From: Sphingobium cloacae
GTDB lineage: Bacteria; Pseudomonadota; Alphaproteobacteria; Sphingomonadales; Sphingomonadaceae
DNA length: 64,000 nt
Direction of reading: 5' to 3'
Assembly: GCF_002355855.1 (NCBI RefSeq)
Contig: NZ_AP017655.1
Coordinates: forward strand, 1,889,501 to 1,953,500
Shown: piece by piece, positions 16,095 through 24,219 of the stretch
How positions within the stretch are numbered: position 1 is the stretch's first letter
How the letters are laid out: every line of letters begins with the position of its first letter
Translations under genes and position numbers: made by a program
The notes under the pieces: model-generated
Database searches by the model: none
Told to the model about the DNA's origin: nothing
Seen by the model: only the letters and a program-made list of their open reading frames with translations

Positions 16095-16829
16095 ATGGCT
16101 TCACAAGATCGGTCGAAATTCCTGCCCCATGCCGATCCGGCGGCTTTCCCGGACAGCAGCTATGTGCTGGGCGATCTGCTGGCGGAGCGGTTCACCTGCC
16201 GCGCCTACCGGCCCGAACCGGTGGAGGAGGCCGTGATCGGGCGGATGCTGGAACTGGCGCAGATGTCGGCGTCCTGGTGCAACACGCAGCCCTGGAACGT
16301 CATCGTCACGCAGGGAGAAGCGACGGAGCGGTTCCGCGCCGCGCTGTTCGCCGAAGCGTCGTCGGACGGCCATGAGGGGCAGCCCGGCATCGACTATCCG
16401 CGATCCTTTCCCGGCGTCCATGGCGAGCGGCGGCGGGAGGTCGGCTGGCAGCTTTACGACAGCGTCGGCGTGCGGAAGGGCGACAGGGCGGCGTCGAGGG
16501 AACAGGCGCTGGAGAATTTCCGGCTGTTCGGCGCGCCGCATGTGGCGCTGATCTGCTGCGAGCGGGAACTGGGGGCTTATGGCGCGATCGATTGCGGCGT
16601 TTATCTGGGGACGCTGCTGCTGGCGGCGCAGAGCCTGGGGCTGGGGATGACGCCGCAGGCCGCGCTGGCGGAACATTCGGCCCTGATCCGGCGGCACTTC
16701 GCGGTGCCGGACAATCTGATGTTCGTGGTGGGCGCGTCGTTCGGCCATGCGGACCAGGATCATGCCGCCAACAGCTTCCGGTCGCGGCGGGCGCCGGTGG
16801 GGGAGAATGCGCGGCTGGTGAAGGCGTGA
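16095..16829 (+). CDS. nitroreductase family FMN oxidoreductase
   Basis: A 244-residue flavoprotein. It has the FMN-binding segment ERFTCRAYRPEPV (about 35-47), MSASWCNTQPWNVIV (about 58-72), and the late IDCGVYLGTLLLAAQSLGLGMTPQ, all typical of the NfsB/RutE-like fold. It probably reduces nitroaromatics, quinones or enals with NAD(P)H, but the physiological substrate is unknown. It follows the LysR gene by 15 bases and is probably controlled by it. A long AT-rich hairpin lies 47 bases after its stop. Confidence 0.9.
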   Translation: MASQDRSKFLPHADPAAFPDSSYVLGDLLAERFTCRAYRPEPVEEAVIGRMLELAQMSASWCNTQPWNVIVTQGEATERFRAALFAEASSDGHEGQPGIDYPRSFPGVHGERRREVGWQLYDSVGVRKGDRAASREQALENFRLFGAPHVALICCERELGAYGAIDCGVYLGTLLLAAQSLGLGMTPQAALAEHSALIRRHFAVPDNLMFVVGASFGHADQDHAANSFRSRRAPVGENARLVKA

Positions 16830-16875
16830 CGGCAAAACCATGAAGGAGATGGCGAAGCGCCGGGGTTTTGGGATG

Positions 16876-16910
16876 TTTCCTATTTCCTGCCGCGAGCCGG
16901 AAATAGGAAA
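16876..16910. terminator. AT-rich hairpin after the nitroreductase gene
   Basis: A perfect 12-base-pair inverted repeat, TTTCCTATTTCC at 16876-16887 and GGAAATAGGAAA at 16899-16910, with an 11-base loop. It is strikingly AT-rich for this genome. No T-run follows on the plus strand, so a terminator role is only one reading. A protein-binding site or mRNA-stability element is equally possible. Confidence 0.5.
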
Positions 16911-16986
16911 GGGACCGGGACCAAGCCATGCGAACGGGATCGCGCCATCGCCTTCCGCCCGATCCACCGACCGGTCCGCCGATCAC

Positions 16987-17003
16987 CATAGGATCATCCT
17001 ATG
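16987..17003. promoter_or_regulatory. 17-base perfect palindrome upstream of acyl-CoA dehydrogenase
   Basis: CATAGGAT-C-ATCCTATG is a perfect 8+1+8 palindrome about 210 bases before the dehydrogenase start. The size and symmetry suit a TetR-type dimer operator, but the cognate regulator is not in the window. Confidence 0.5.
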
Positions 17004-17213
17004 TCCGGGACAGGATCGGCAAGCCCGGCCCTTTTCCCGCGCGCATAAAAAATGCATCGGGGTAGAGAAAACGCCACCAGAGAGGAGTGAGTGAGTCAGT
17101 CCCAAGCCCGCCCGTCAGACCGGCCTTCCCCGCGGCGGGATGGCCGATGCGGAGCCGCCCGCGCACGCGCCACTTCCCGCCTGTTTCCGTCCAGCCCTTC
17201 AGGGAACCGACCG

Positions 17214-18386
17214 ATGATCCTCAGTCCTTTCGACAATGACGAACATGCCGAAATCCGCGAAGGCGTCCGCCGCCTGTGCGCCGGTTTCCCCGGCGAATAT
17301 TGGCGCGATCTGGACGCGAAGCGCGCCTATCCGACCGCGTTCGTCCAGGCGCTGACCGAGGCGGGCTATCTGTCGGTCCTGATCCCCGAGGAATATGGCG
17401 GATCGGGCCTGGGCCTGGGCGCGGCGGCGGCGATCCTGGAGACGATCCAGGCGGAAGGCTGCAACGGCGGCGCCTGCCATGCGCAGATGTACACCATGGG
17501 CACCATCCTGCGCCACGGTTCGGAAGAGCAGAAGCAGCACTATCTGCCCAGGATCGCGACCGGCGAACTGCGCCTCCAGGCGTTCGGCGTGACCGAGCCG
17601 GCCAGCGGCACCGACACCACGGCGCTGCGCACCTTCGCCCGGCGCGAGGGCGACGAATATGTCGTCAACGGCCAGAAGATCTGGACCAGCCGCGCCGAGC
17701 ATAGCGACCTGATGCTGCTGCTGGCCCGCACCACGCCGCGCGATCAGGCGGCGAAGAAGACCGAAGGGCTTTCGACCTTCATCGTCGACATGAAGAAGGC
17801 GCTGGCCGACGGATCGCTGACCATCCGCCCGATCCGCACGATGATGAACCATGCGACCACCGAAGTCTTCTTCGACAATATGCGGATTCCCGCCGCGAAC
17901 CTGCTGGGCGAGGAAGGCAAGGGTTTCCGCTACATCCTGTCGGGCATGAATGCCGAGCGCGTGCTGATCGCCGCCGAATGCGTGGGCGACGCCAAATGGT
18001 TCACCAGGAAATCGGTCGATTATGCCAGGGAGCGGCAGGTGTTCGGCAAGGCCATCGGCGGCAATCAGGGCGTGTCCTTCCCCATCGCCCGCGCCTACGC
18101 CAATATGCGCGCCGCCGAGCTGATGGTGCATGAAGCCGCCCGCCTGTATGAAAAGGGCATCCCCAACGGGGCCGAGGCGAACATGGCCAAGCTGCTGGCC
18201 GCCGACGCGTCGGTCGAGGCGGGCAATGTCTGCATCCAGACCCATGGCGGCTTCGGGTTCGCCGAGGAATATGACGTGGAGCGCAAGTTCCGCGAGACGC
18301 GCCTCTATCAGGTCGCGCCGATCTCCACCAACCTCATCATGTCCTTCCTGGCGGAGCATGTGCTGGGGATGCCGAGGAGCTATTGA
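17214..18386 (+). CDS. acyl-CoA dehydrogenase family protein
   Basis: A 390-residue FAD enzyme that should introduce an alpha,beta double bond into an acyl-CoA. FAD/substrate segments are AFGVTEPASGTDTTALRT, WTSRAEHSDLMLLLART and the C-terminal THGGFGFAEEYDVERKFRE. The usual C-terminal catalytic YEGTSEI is replaced by YQVAPIST, so the base is probably the Glu in MNAERVL on helix G, as in isovaleryl-type enzymes. The ATG at 17214 follows AGGGA by eight bases. Substrate chain length or branching cannot be read from sequence. Confidence 0.92.
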   Translation: MILSPFDNDEHAEIREGVRRLCAGFPGEYWRDLDAKRAYPTAFVQALTEAGYLSVLIPEEYGGSGLGLGAAAAILETIQAEGCNGGACHAQMYTMGTILRHGSEEQKQHYLPRIATGELRLQAFGVTEPASGTDTTALRTFARREGDEYVVNGQKIWTSRAEHSDLMLLLARTTPRDQAAKKTEGLSTFIVDMKKALADGSLTIRPIRTMMNHATTEVFFDNMRIPAANLLGEEGKGFRYILSGMNAERVLIAAECVGDAKWFTRKSVDYARERQVFGKAIGGNQGVSFPIARAYANMRAAELMVHEAARLYEKGIPNGAEANMAKLLAADASVEAGNVCIQTHGGFGFAEEYDVERKFRETRLYQVAPISTNLIMSFLAEHVLGMPRSY

Positions 18387-18730
18387 TGCGGAGCGAAGCG
18401 GGGATCGCGGCATCGCGGCGCGGCCCCCGGCATGCAAGAAGGAAGGCATGGAGATGGACGATCCGCCCGAAGGCATGAACGCCTTCCCCTATATATGCTG
18501 TCCGGGCGGGGCTGGAACAGCGAGGTCCGCAAGCGGCCTGCCTCCTGCGACACCTGCGCCCATTTGCGGGAAATCCTGACGCCGCTCGCCAGCGCGGCGT
18601 TCCAGACCATGACCGGCATGAACGGCCCCAGGCGCGACATCAGGGACGCCGATGGCCGCCCCGCCCGGATCGACAGCTGCCACGCCCATGGCGCTTCACG
18701 CGAACCGGTGAGGCAGCCCTGGCCGGGATT
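18387..18730. other. 344-base region with an unassigned GC3-rich frame
   Basis: No gene of known family. On the plus strand the frame from the ATG at 18495 has almost only G or C at third positions and encodes SCDTCAHLREIL and later RIDSCHAHG...QPWPGFHESW, a Cys/His pattern reminiscent of small metal-binding proteins. However, it has no stop until 19088, which would run 358 bases antisense through the DUF2971 gene. A second short frame from the ATG at 18448 (MEMDDPPEGMNAFPYICC) ends at 18579. A frameshift joining the two is conceivable. Confidence 0.35.
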
Positions 18731-19450
18731 TCACGAATCCTGGCCCCGACCGCCGCGCCCGGCCTGCGGGCCGATCGGGTTGCGGGGGAGGGAACCGGCG
18801 GCGATGCTGCCGTCCACGATCTTCCTGACGGCCGTCTTCCAGCGGTCATTTTCCCGCAGCGTCGTGCGCTGGAACCGCAGCTTGCCGCAACCGGGCAAGG
18901 CCCTGATCGCGGACTTGATGCTCTGGAACAGGTTCTCCGGCATCCAGGGGCTGGCGCTGATGCCCTTGATCCAGGCGCGGTCGATGGGAACGTCCAGACG
19001 CTGCGCTGCCGGATCGTCGCTTTCGCAGAGCAGGCGGAATTCCCGTTCGTCCCGGAACGCATGGCGCTTGAGGAAAGGCAGGTCGTAGACGTTGATCGCC
19101 TCCAGCGCGTCGAGCTGGTCCAGCGTCTTGTACTGCACGTCGTTCCAGACGAAGCAGGGCCGGTCGCGCAGGCTGGTGAGCAGGGCGCGCTTGTCGAGAT
19201 CGACGCGGACGCCCTCCATGCCCCGGGCGAACACGCCCCAATGGTGGAACGTCTCGGGCGCCTGGGTGAAGCACATCGCGAAGACATGGCGAACGCCGCG
19301 CCTCGCCCGATAGGCTTCGAGGAAGGCGATGTCGTTGCGATCCTCCCACGTCGCCGGGCTGAGCAGCGTCAGCCGTTCCGACACCAGCATGTCGAGCGCC
19401 ACGGCCAGGCTGGTGAAGCGTTTGAGCGTGTTGCTGGTCCATTCCGCCAT
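18731..19450 (-). CDS. DUF2971-like protein
   Basis: A 239-residue soluble protein. The central pattern VFAMCFTQAPETFHHWGVFARGMEGVRVDLD corresponds to the CFS...MWxHYaxxHrGv core of DUF2971 proteins, whose biochemical role is unknown and which are often found near defence or accessory loci. The ATG at 19450 (MAEWTSNTLKRF) is preferred. Upstream codons in the same frame are Arg/Cys-rich and unconvincing. The last 20 residues are low-complexity Gly/Arg/Pro, so the natural end may have been altered. Confidence 0.7.
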   Translation of the reverse strand: MAEWTSNTLKRFTSLAVALDMLVSERLTLLSPATWEDRNDIAFLEAYRARRGVRHVFAMCFTQAPETFHHWGVFARGMEGVRVDLDKRALLTSLRDRPCFVWNDVQYKTLDQLDALEAINVYDLPFLKRHAFRDEREFRLLCESDDPAAQRLDVPIDRAWIKGISASPWMPENLFQSIKSAIRALPGCGKLRFQRTTLRENDRWKTAVRKIVDGSIAAGSLPRNPIGPQAGRGGRGQDS

Positions 19451-19602
19451 GGCCGTCTTCCCGTCCCCATGCGAAGCGCCCGCCCGGTGCTGCGGGACGC
19501 ACGGCCTCTTCATGGACCTGCATGCCCTGCGCCTCCTGCCCGCGCAAGTGCGATCCTCCCGGCCATCGGGCGGCAAAGCGTCATTTTCCAGGAAGTTGAC
19601 GG

Positions 19603-19676
19603 TGGAGCGGGTAGCGGGGATCGAACCCGCATCACAAGCTTGGAAGGCTAGTGCTCTACCATTGAGCTATACCCGC
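19603..19676 (-). tRNA. tRNA-Gly (anticodon TCC)
   Basis: Read on the minus strand it begins GCGGGTATAGCTCAATGG and ends CCGCTACCCGCTCCA, so CCA is encoded. The seven-base acceptor stem pairs GCGGGTA with TACCCGC. The anticodon loop CTTCCAA gives anticodon TCC. The anticodon stem CTAGC/GCTTG contains one T-T mismatch. The T-arm is GCGGGTTCGATCCCCGC. The whole cloverleaf is otherwise normal, 74 bases with CCA. Confidence 0.95.
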
Positions 19677-19787
19677 CCGTCAGGGGAAGCGCCCTGCCAT
19701 CATTCGGGGTGTTTCGTCAATATCGCATCGACGGCTTTCCCCAACTTCCCGCTTAACCCGGCGGGGGCTTTGCTTTACACCCCGGTC

Positions 19788-20723
19788 ATGGCCAATCCCT
19801 CCCTGCGCCAACTGGACCTTTTCGCGCAGATGGTGGCGGCGGGCAGCATCGCGCGCTGCGCCGGCGACCTGGGCATCGGCGCGGACGAGGTGGCGCGCGG
19901 GATCGCCGCGCTGGAGATGCGGCTGGGCTACAGGCTGTTCGACGACCTGCATGGCGCGGCGCGGCTGACGCAGGCCGGGCACAGGACCGCGCAGGCCATG
20001 ACGCTGCTGGGCGAGGATGACCCCGAACAGGCGCTGGCCGCGCGCGAAGCTGCGGAGGAGGCCGCGCCCCCTCCCCCTCCCCCGCGCTCGCCGCCTGCCG
20101 GAGCGGCGCGGCGGCTGGTCGCGCTGGGCGCGCCGCCGCCGGTCTTCGGGCATTTCCAGGAGGCGCTCGCCGCGTTCGAGGAAGCCAATGAGGATGTGGC
20201 GATCACGCTGGACCTGCACATATTGCTGGCCGGGCAGGCGCGCGAGGCGCTGGAGCGGGGCAAGGTCGACATCGCCTATTTCTATGCACTGGGGGAAGCG
20301 GAGGGGCTGCCGTCGCGCTATGGCTGGTCGGAACCGCTCAGCCTCTATGCGGGGAGCGCGCACCCGCTGGCGGCGCAGGAGACGGTGACGCTGCGCGAGG
20401 TGGAGGCCGCGCCGATGCTGGCGATGGAGCCGCGCAACGGGCTGCGCCGGATCAGCGAGGATGCCCTGCAACGCGGCGGCATCAGGCCGGGCCCGCCCGC
20501 GCTGGAATCGGACAATCTGTTCGAGATCATGACCGCGCTGCGCAAGGGCGATGGCTGGTTCGCCGCCTTCGGCCCGATGGCGCGGGACATGGGCCGGGTC
20601 GAGGGGATCAAGCGGCTGGCGCTGGAGACGCCGCTCCCCGCGATCGAGGTGCGGCAGGCGGTGAGCGCGCGGGCGGCGGAAATGCCGGCGGTGGAGGCGC
20701 TGGCGGATTATCTGTTCATGTGA
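19788..20723 (+). CDS. LysR-type regulator with proline-rich linker
   Basis: A 311-residue protein starting MANPSLRQLDLFAQMVAAGS. Residues 1-65 align to a LysR HTH and residues about 105-300 to the periplasmic-binding-like effector domain (ALERGKVDIAYFY, YAGSAHPLA, MTALRKGDGWFAAFG). Between them is an unusual APPPPPPPRSPPAG linker near residues 90-103, and the HTH itself is divergent (CAGDLGIGADEVARGIAAL). Many codons are strongly G/C-ending. The target is unknown. The gene is convergent with nrdB. Confidence 0.8.
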   Translation: MANPSLRQLDLFAQMVAAGSIARCAGDLGIGADEVARGIAALEMRLGYRLFDDLHGAARLTQAGHRTAQAMTLLGEDDPEQALAAREAAEEAAPPPPPPRSPPAGAARRLVALGAPPPVFGHFQEALAAFEEANEDVAITLDLHILLAGQAREALERGKVDIAYFYALGEAEGLPSRYGWSEPLSLYAGSAHPLAAQETVTLREVEAAPMLAMEPRNGLRRISEDALQRGGIRPGPPALESDNLFEIMTALRKGDGWFAAFGPMARDMGRVEGIKRLALETPLPAIEVRQAVSARAAEMPAVEALADYLFM

Positions 20724-20748
20724 GAGGGCGGATCACCGTCATAACTCA

Positions 20749-20775
20749 CCATGCTCCCGCGAAGGCAGCAGCATG
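20749..20775. repeat. short hairpin between convergent lysR and nrdB
   Basis: CATGCTCCCGCGAAGGCAGCAGCATG forms a six-to-seven-base stem and resembles one arm of the longer palindromic elements at 29862, 46874 and 51356 (GCTCC...GCGAAGGC). Its place between convergent stops suggests an end-of-transcript role, and it may be a degraded copy of that family. Confidence 0.4.
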
Positions 20776-20811
20776 GGACGTCCATCCATGGGCCAGCGCA
20801 ACGATTGACAT

Positions 20812-21867
20812 TCATTCCGCCGCGATGCCCGCCGACTTGAACATGTCGGGGTCGCTCGCTTCGTCGCTGTTGGCGGGGTCGCCATTCTTGAGCTTCTTGC
20901 GGCGGTCGAAGGCGTCCCACACCTCGTTCCACTGGCCGCGCGTCGCGCCCTTGCTATATTCGGTCGCGCGGGTTTCGAAGAAGTTGGCATGCTCCACGCC
21001 GTTCAGCAGCGGGGTCAGCCAGGGCAGCGGATGCTCGTCGATCATGTAGATGGGCTTGAGGCCGAGTTGCCCCAGCCGCCAGTCGGCGATGTAGCGGACG
21101 TAACGCTTGATGTCCTTGGGCGTCATGCCGGGCACCGGCCCCATTTCGAACACCAGGTCGATGAACGCGTCCTCGATCCGCACCGTCTTGTGGCACATGT
21201 CGATGATGTCGTCCTTGACCGAGGGGGTCAGGCAGTCGCGTTCCTTCACGAAGGTGTGGAACAGCTTGATGATGCCTTCGCAATGCAGCGTCTCGTCCCG
21301 GACCGACCAGGTGACGATCTGCCCCATGCCCTTCATCTTGTTGAAGCGCGGGAAGTTCATCAGCATCGCGAAGCTGGCGAACAGTTGCAGCCCTTCGGTG
21401 AAGCCGCCGAACATGGCCAGCGTCTTGGCGATGTCCTCGTCCGAATCCACGCCGAACTGGGCGAGATAGTCGTGCTTGTCCTTCATCTCCTTATATTGGA
21501 GGAAGGCCGAATATTCGGTTTCGGGCATCCCGATCGTGTCGAGCAGGTGCGAATAGGCGGCGATGTGGACCGTCTCCATGTTGCTGAACGCGGTCAGCAT
21601 CATCTTGATTTCGGTCGGCTTGAACACGCGGCCATATTTTTCGTGATAGCAGTCCTGCACCTCCACGTCCGCCTGGGTGAAGAAGCGGAAGATCTGCGTC
21701 AGCAGGTTGCGCTCATGGTCGGAGAGCTTCTGCGCCCAGTCGCGGCAATCCTCGCCCAGCGGCACTTCCTCCGGCAGCCAGTGGAGCTGCTGCTGGCGCT
21801 TCCAGAACTCATAGGCCCAGGGATATTCGAAGGGCTTGTAGACCTTGCTGGCTTGGAGAAGGGACAT
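20812..21867 (-). CDS. nrdB: class Ia ribonucleotide reductase beta subunit
   Basis: Carries the di-iron tyrosyl radical that starts ribonucleotide reduction. The 351-residue protein shows Asp67 (QADVEV), the pair Glu98-x-x-His101 (METVH), the radical Tyr105 four residues later, Glu in GGFTEGL, and Glu-x-x-His in VRDETLHCEG, a full iron site. The C-terminus is acidic (SDEASDPDMFKSAG) as needed for docking to NrdA. No ATP-cone is fused at the N-terminus. The ATG at 21867 (MSLLQASKVYKP) is chosen over a longer frame to 21966. Confidence 0.96.
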   Translation of the reverse strand: MSLLQASKVYKPFEYPWAYEFWKRQQQLHWLPEEVPLGEDCRDWAQKLSDHERNLLTQIFRFFTQADVEVQDCYHEKYGRVFKPTEIKMMLTAFSNMETVHIAAYSHLLDTIGMPETEYSAFLQYKEMKDKHDYLAQFGVDSDEDIAKTLAMFGGFTEGLQLFASFAMLMNFPRFNKMKGMGQIVTWSVRDETLHCEGIIKLFHTFVKERDCLTPSVKDDIIDMCHKTVRIEDAFIDLVFEMGPVPGMTPKDIKRYVRYIADWRLGQLGLKPIYMIDEHPLPWLTPLLNGVEHANFFETRATEYSKGATRGQWNEVWDAFDRRKKLKNGDPANSDEASDPDMFKSAGIAAE

Positions 21868-21977
21868 GGCGGTTATCCTTGGGCCTTGAAGAGCGGGTTT
21901 TGAGACGGACGGCGGACGGAGCCCGCGACCGGATGGCGTTTCATGCGTTGGGAGCGGACCAACCAAGGAGAAGCATC

Positions 21978-22229
21978 ATGGCTGACCTGTCCCAAGTGAA
22001 GGAACATATGAATGTCGTCGGCGCGGACGGCGTGCATCTGGGCACTGTCGATCATGTCGACGGAGACCGCATCAAGCTGACCAAGGCCGACAGCCCGCAG
22101 GGGCCGGGCGGCGAAGGGGCGAAGCATCATTATTTCGACGGCGGCCTGATCGCGTCGGTCGAAGGCGACACGGTGCGCCTGTCCGCGACGGCGGCGAACG
22201 CGGCCGACCTGTTCGAAGAAACGGACTAG
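21978..22229 (+). CDS. DUF2171 domain protein
   Basis: An 83-residue protein, MADLSQVKEHMNVVGADGVHLGTVDHVDGDRIKL..., of the PRC-barrel-like DUF2171 family, which is common in proteobacteria and has no known function. A strong AAGGAG precedes the ATG. It sits on the plus strand between nrdA and nrdB, splitting the pair, and its end faces nrdA across a hairpin. There is no evidence that it takes part in nucleotide reduction. Confidence 0.85.
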   Translation: MADLSQVKEHMNVVGADGVHLGTVDHVDGDRIKLTKADSPQGPGGEGAKHHYFDGGLIASVEGDTVRLSATAANAADLFEETD

Positions 22230-22241
22230 GCGCCGTGTCCC

Positions 22242-22265
22242 ACCCTCTCTCCATGGGGAGAGGGT
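22242..22265. terminator. bidirectional hairpin between DUF2171 gene and nrdA
   Basis: ACCCTCTC at 22242-22249 pairs with GAGAGGGT at 22258-22265 around a short loop that can add two more G-C pairs. It lies between convergent stops at 22229 (plus) and 22279 (minus), so it probably ends both transcripts and uncouples nrdA from nrdB. Confidence 0.6.
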
Positions 22266-22278
22266 CTGGGACCGTCCC

Positions 22279-24219
22279 TTACTGGCAGGCAAGGCACTCG
22301 TCATAGTCGGTGCTCCCGCCAGCCAGTTCGAATTTCGGCGCGTCGATGGTGTTGTCCGCTTCCACGCCGCCCGCGAAACCGGCGCGCTGCACCGATTTGG
22401 AACGGAGATAGTAAAGCGACTTGATGCCCAGTTCCCAGGCGCGGAAGTGGAGCATGAGCAAGTCCCACTTCTCCACGTCCGCCGGGATGAACAGGTTCAG
22501 CGACTGGGCCTGGTCGATATAGGGCGTGCGGTCGGCCGCGAGTTCGAGCAGCCAGCGCTGGTCGATCTCGAAGCTGGTCTTGAACGTGTCCTTTTCCTCC
22601 TGGCTGAGGAAGTCGAGATGCTGGACCGATCCGCCGCGTTCGAGGATCGTGTTCCAGACGTTCGTGCTGTCCTTCGACTTTTCGCGCAGGATCTTTTCCA
22701 GATAGGGGTTCTTGACCACGAAGCTGCCGGACAGCGTCTTGTGGGTGTAGATATTGGCCGGGATCGGCTCGATGCAGGCCGATGTGCCGCCGCAGATGAT
22801 GCTGATCGACGCGGTGGGCGCGATCGCCATCTTGCAGGAGAAACGCTCCATCACGCCCATGTCGGCGGCGTCCGGGCATGGGCCGCGCTCGACCGCGAGC
22901 TGCATGGACGCTTCGTTCACCTTCTCGTTGATATGCTTGAAGATGCGCAGATTCCACGACTTCGCCATCGCGCCCTCGAAGGGGAGGCCGCGCGCCTGGA
23001 GGAAGCTGTGGAAGCCCATGACGCCCAGACCCACGGAGCGTTCGCGCGAGGCGCTGTATTTGGCGCGGGCCATCTCGTCGGGCGCGCGGTCGATATAGTC
23101 CTGCAACACATTGTCGAGGAAGCGCATGACATCCTCGATGAACTGTCTGTCTTCCTTCCACTCATCCCATGTTTCGAGATTGAGGGAAGAAAGACAGCAG
23201 ACCGCCGTGCGGTCATTGCCGAGATGGTCGCGACCCGTCGGCAAGGTGATTTCCGAACACAGGTTGGAGGTGGAGACCTTCAGCCCCAGCTCGCGATGAT
23301 GCTTGGGCATCGTCCCGTTCACCGTGTCGGAAAAGACGATATAGGGTTCGCCGGTCGCGAGGCGGGTTTCGACCAGCTTCTGGAACAAGGCGCGCGCGTC
23401 CACCTTGCCCCGGACGGAGCCGTCCTTGGGCGATTTGAGGGCGAATTCCGCCCCGTCGCGCACCGCTTCCATGAACTCGTCGGTCAGCAGCACGCCATGA
23501 TGGAGGTTGAGCGCCTTGCGGTTGAAGTCGCCCGAAGGCTTGCGGATTTCGAGGAACTCCTCGATCTCCGGGTGCGAGATGTCGAGATAGCAGGCGGCCG
23601 ATCCGCGGCGCAGCGAGCCCTGCGAAATGGCGAGCGTCAGGCTGTCCATCACGCGGACGAAGGGGATGATGCCGCTGGTCTTGCCATTGAGGCCCACCGG
23701 CTCGCCGATGCCGCGCACGCTGCCCCAATAGGTGCCGATGCCGCCGCCGCGCGAGGCGAGCCAGACATTTTCGTTCCAGGTGTTGACGATGCCTTCCAGG
23801 CTGTCGTCCACGCTGTTGAGATAGCAGCTGATGGGCAGGCCGCGCCCGGTGCCGCCGTTGGAGAGCACCGGCGTCGCGGGCATGAACCACAGGCGCGAGA
23901 TATAGTCGTAGACGCGCTGGGCATGGCCCTGGTCGTCGGCATAGGCCGCCGCCACGCGGGCGAACAGGTCCTGATAGCTTTCGCCAGGCAGGAGGTAGCG
24001 GTCCTTCAGCGTATCCTTGCCGAATTCCGTCAGCAGCGCGTCGCGCGACGGATCGGTCACGACATCGAAGCGCCGGTCCAATATCTTGGACGAGGAAATC
24101 GCTTCCTTCTCCTTCACGGGCGCGGGGCTGGTCGCCTTTTCCGCCGCCTGCGTTTCCACCAGATCATCCATCACGGTTGCCACGTCGCCAATACCTTGTG
24201 CGCTATCCCGAAAATCCAT
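22279..24219 (-). CDS. nrdA: class Ia ribonucleotide reductase alpha subunit, no ATP-cone
   Basis: Reduces ribonucleoside diphosphates to deoxyribonucleotides. The 646-residue protein contains the catalytic site SNLCSEITLPTG, redox Cys in PISCYLNS and AVCCLSSLN, the PTASISIICG region and a C-terminal CLACQ shuttle pair. It is about 115 residues shorter than E. coli NrdA. The N-terminal 60 residues are unstructured-looking and lack an ATP-cone, so the overall dATP off-switch is apparently missing. The ATG at 24219 begins MDFRDSAQGIGD. A terminator-like hairpin follows the stop. Confidence 0.96.
   Translation of the reverse strand: MDFRDSAQGIGDVATVMDDLVETQAAEKATSPAPVKEKEAISSSKILDRRFDVVTDPSRDALLTEFGKDTLKDRYLLPGESYQDLFARVAAAYADDQGHAQRVYDYISRLWFMPATPVLSNGGTGRGLPISCYLNSVDDSLEGIVNTWNENVWLASRGGGIGTYWGSVRGIGEPVGLNGKTSGIIPFVRVMDSLTLAISQGSLRRGSAACYLDISHPEIEEFLEIRKPSGDFNRKALNLHHGVLLTDEFMEAVRDGAEFALKSPKDGSVRGKVDARALFQKLVETRLATGEPYIVFSDTVNGTMPKHHRELGLKVSTSNLCSEITLPTGRDHLGNDRTAVCCLSSLNLETWDEWKEDRQFIEDVMRFLDNVLQDYIDRAPDEMARAKYSASRERSVGLGVMGFHSFLQARGLPFEGAMAKSWNLRIFKHINEKVNEASMQLAVERGPCPDAADMGVMERFSCKMAIAPTASISIICGGTSACIEPIPANIYTHKTLSGSFVVKNPYLEKILREKSKDSTNVWNTILERGGSVQHLDFLSQEEKDTFKTSFEIDQRWLLELAADRTPYIDQAQSLNLFIPADVEKWDLLMLHFRAWELGIKSLYYLRSKSVQRAGFAGGVEADNTIDAPKFELAGGSTDYDECLACQ

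Larger units (their letters stand above)
16830..17213. other. 384-base intergenic region with two inverted repeats
   Basis: Holds a 12-base-pair hairpin at 16876-16910 and a perfect 17-base palindrome at 16987-17003, described separately. A good AGAGGAG with a GTG at 17091 opens a frame into the acyl-CoA dehydrogenase. The extra 41 residues it would add are Arg/Ser/Pro-rich and foreign to the family, so this stretch is treated as untranslated leader. Confidence 0.5.

Noticed and set aside
17091-17213. 41-residue N-terminal extension of the acyl-CoA dehydrogenase from a GTG with good AGAGGAG
   Set aside because: The extension is Arg/Ser/Pro-rich and not found in the family. The ATG at 17214 has its own AGGGA.
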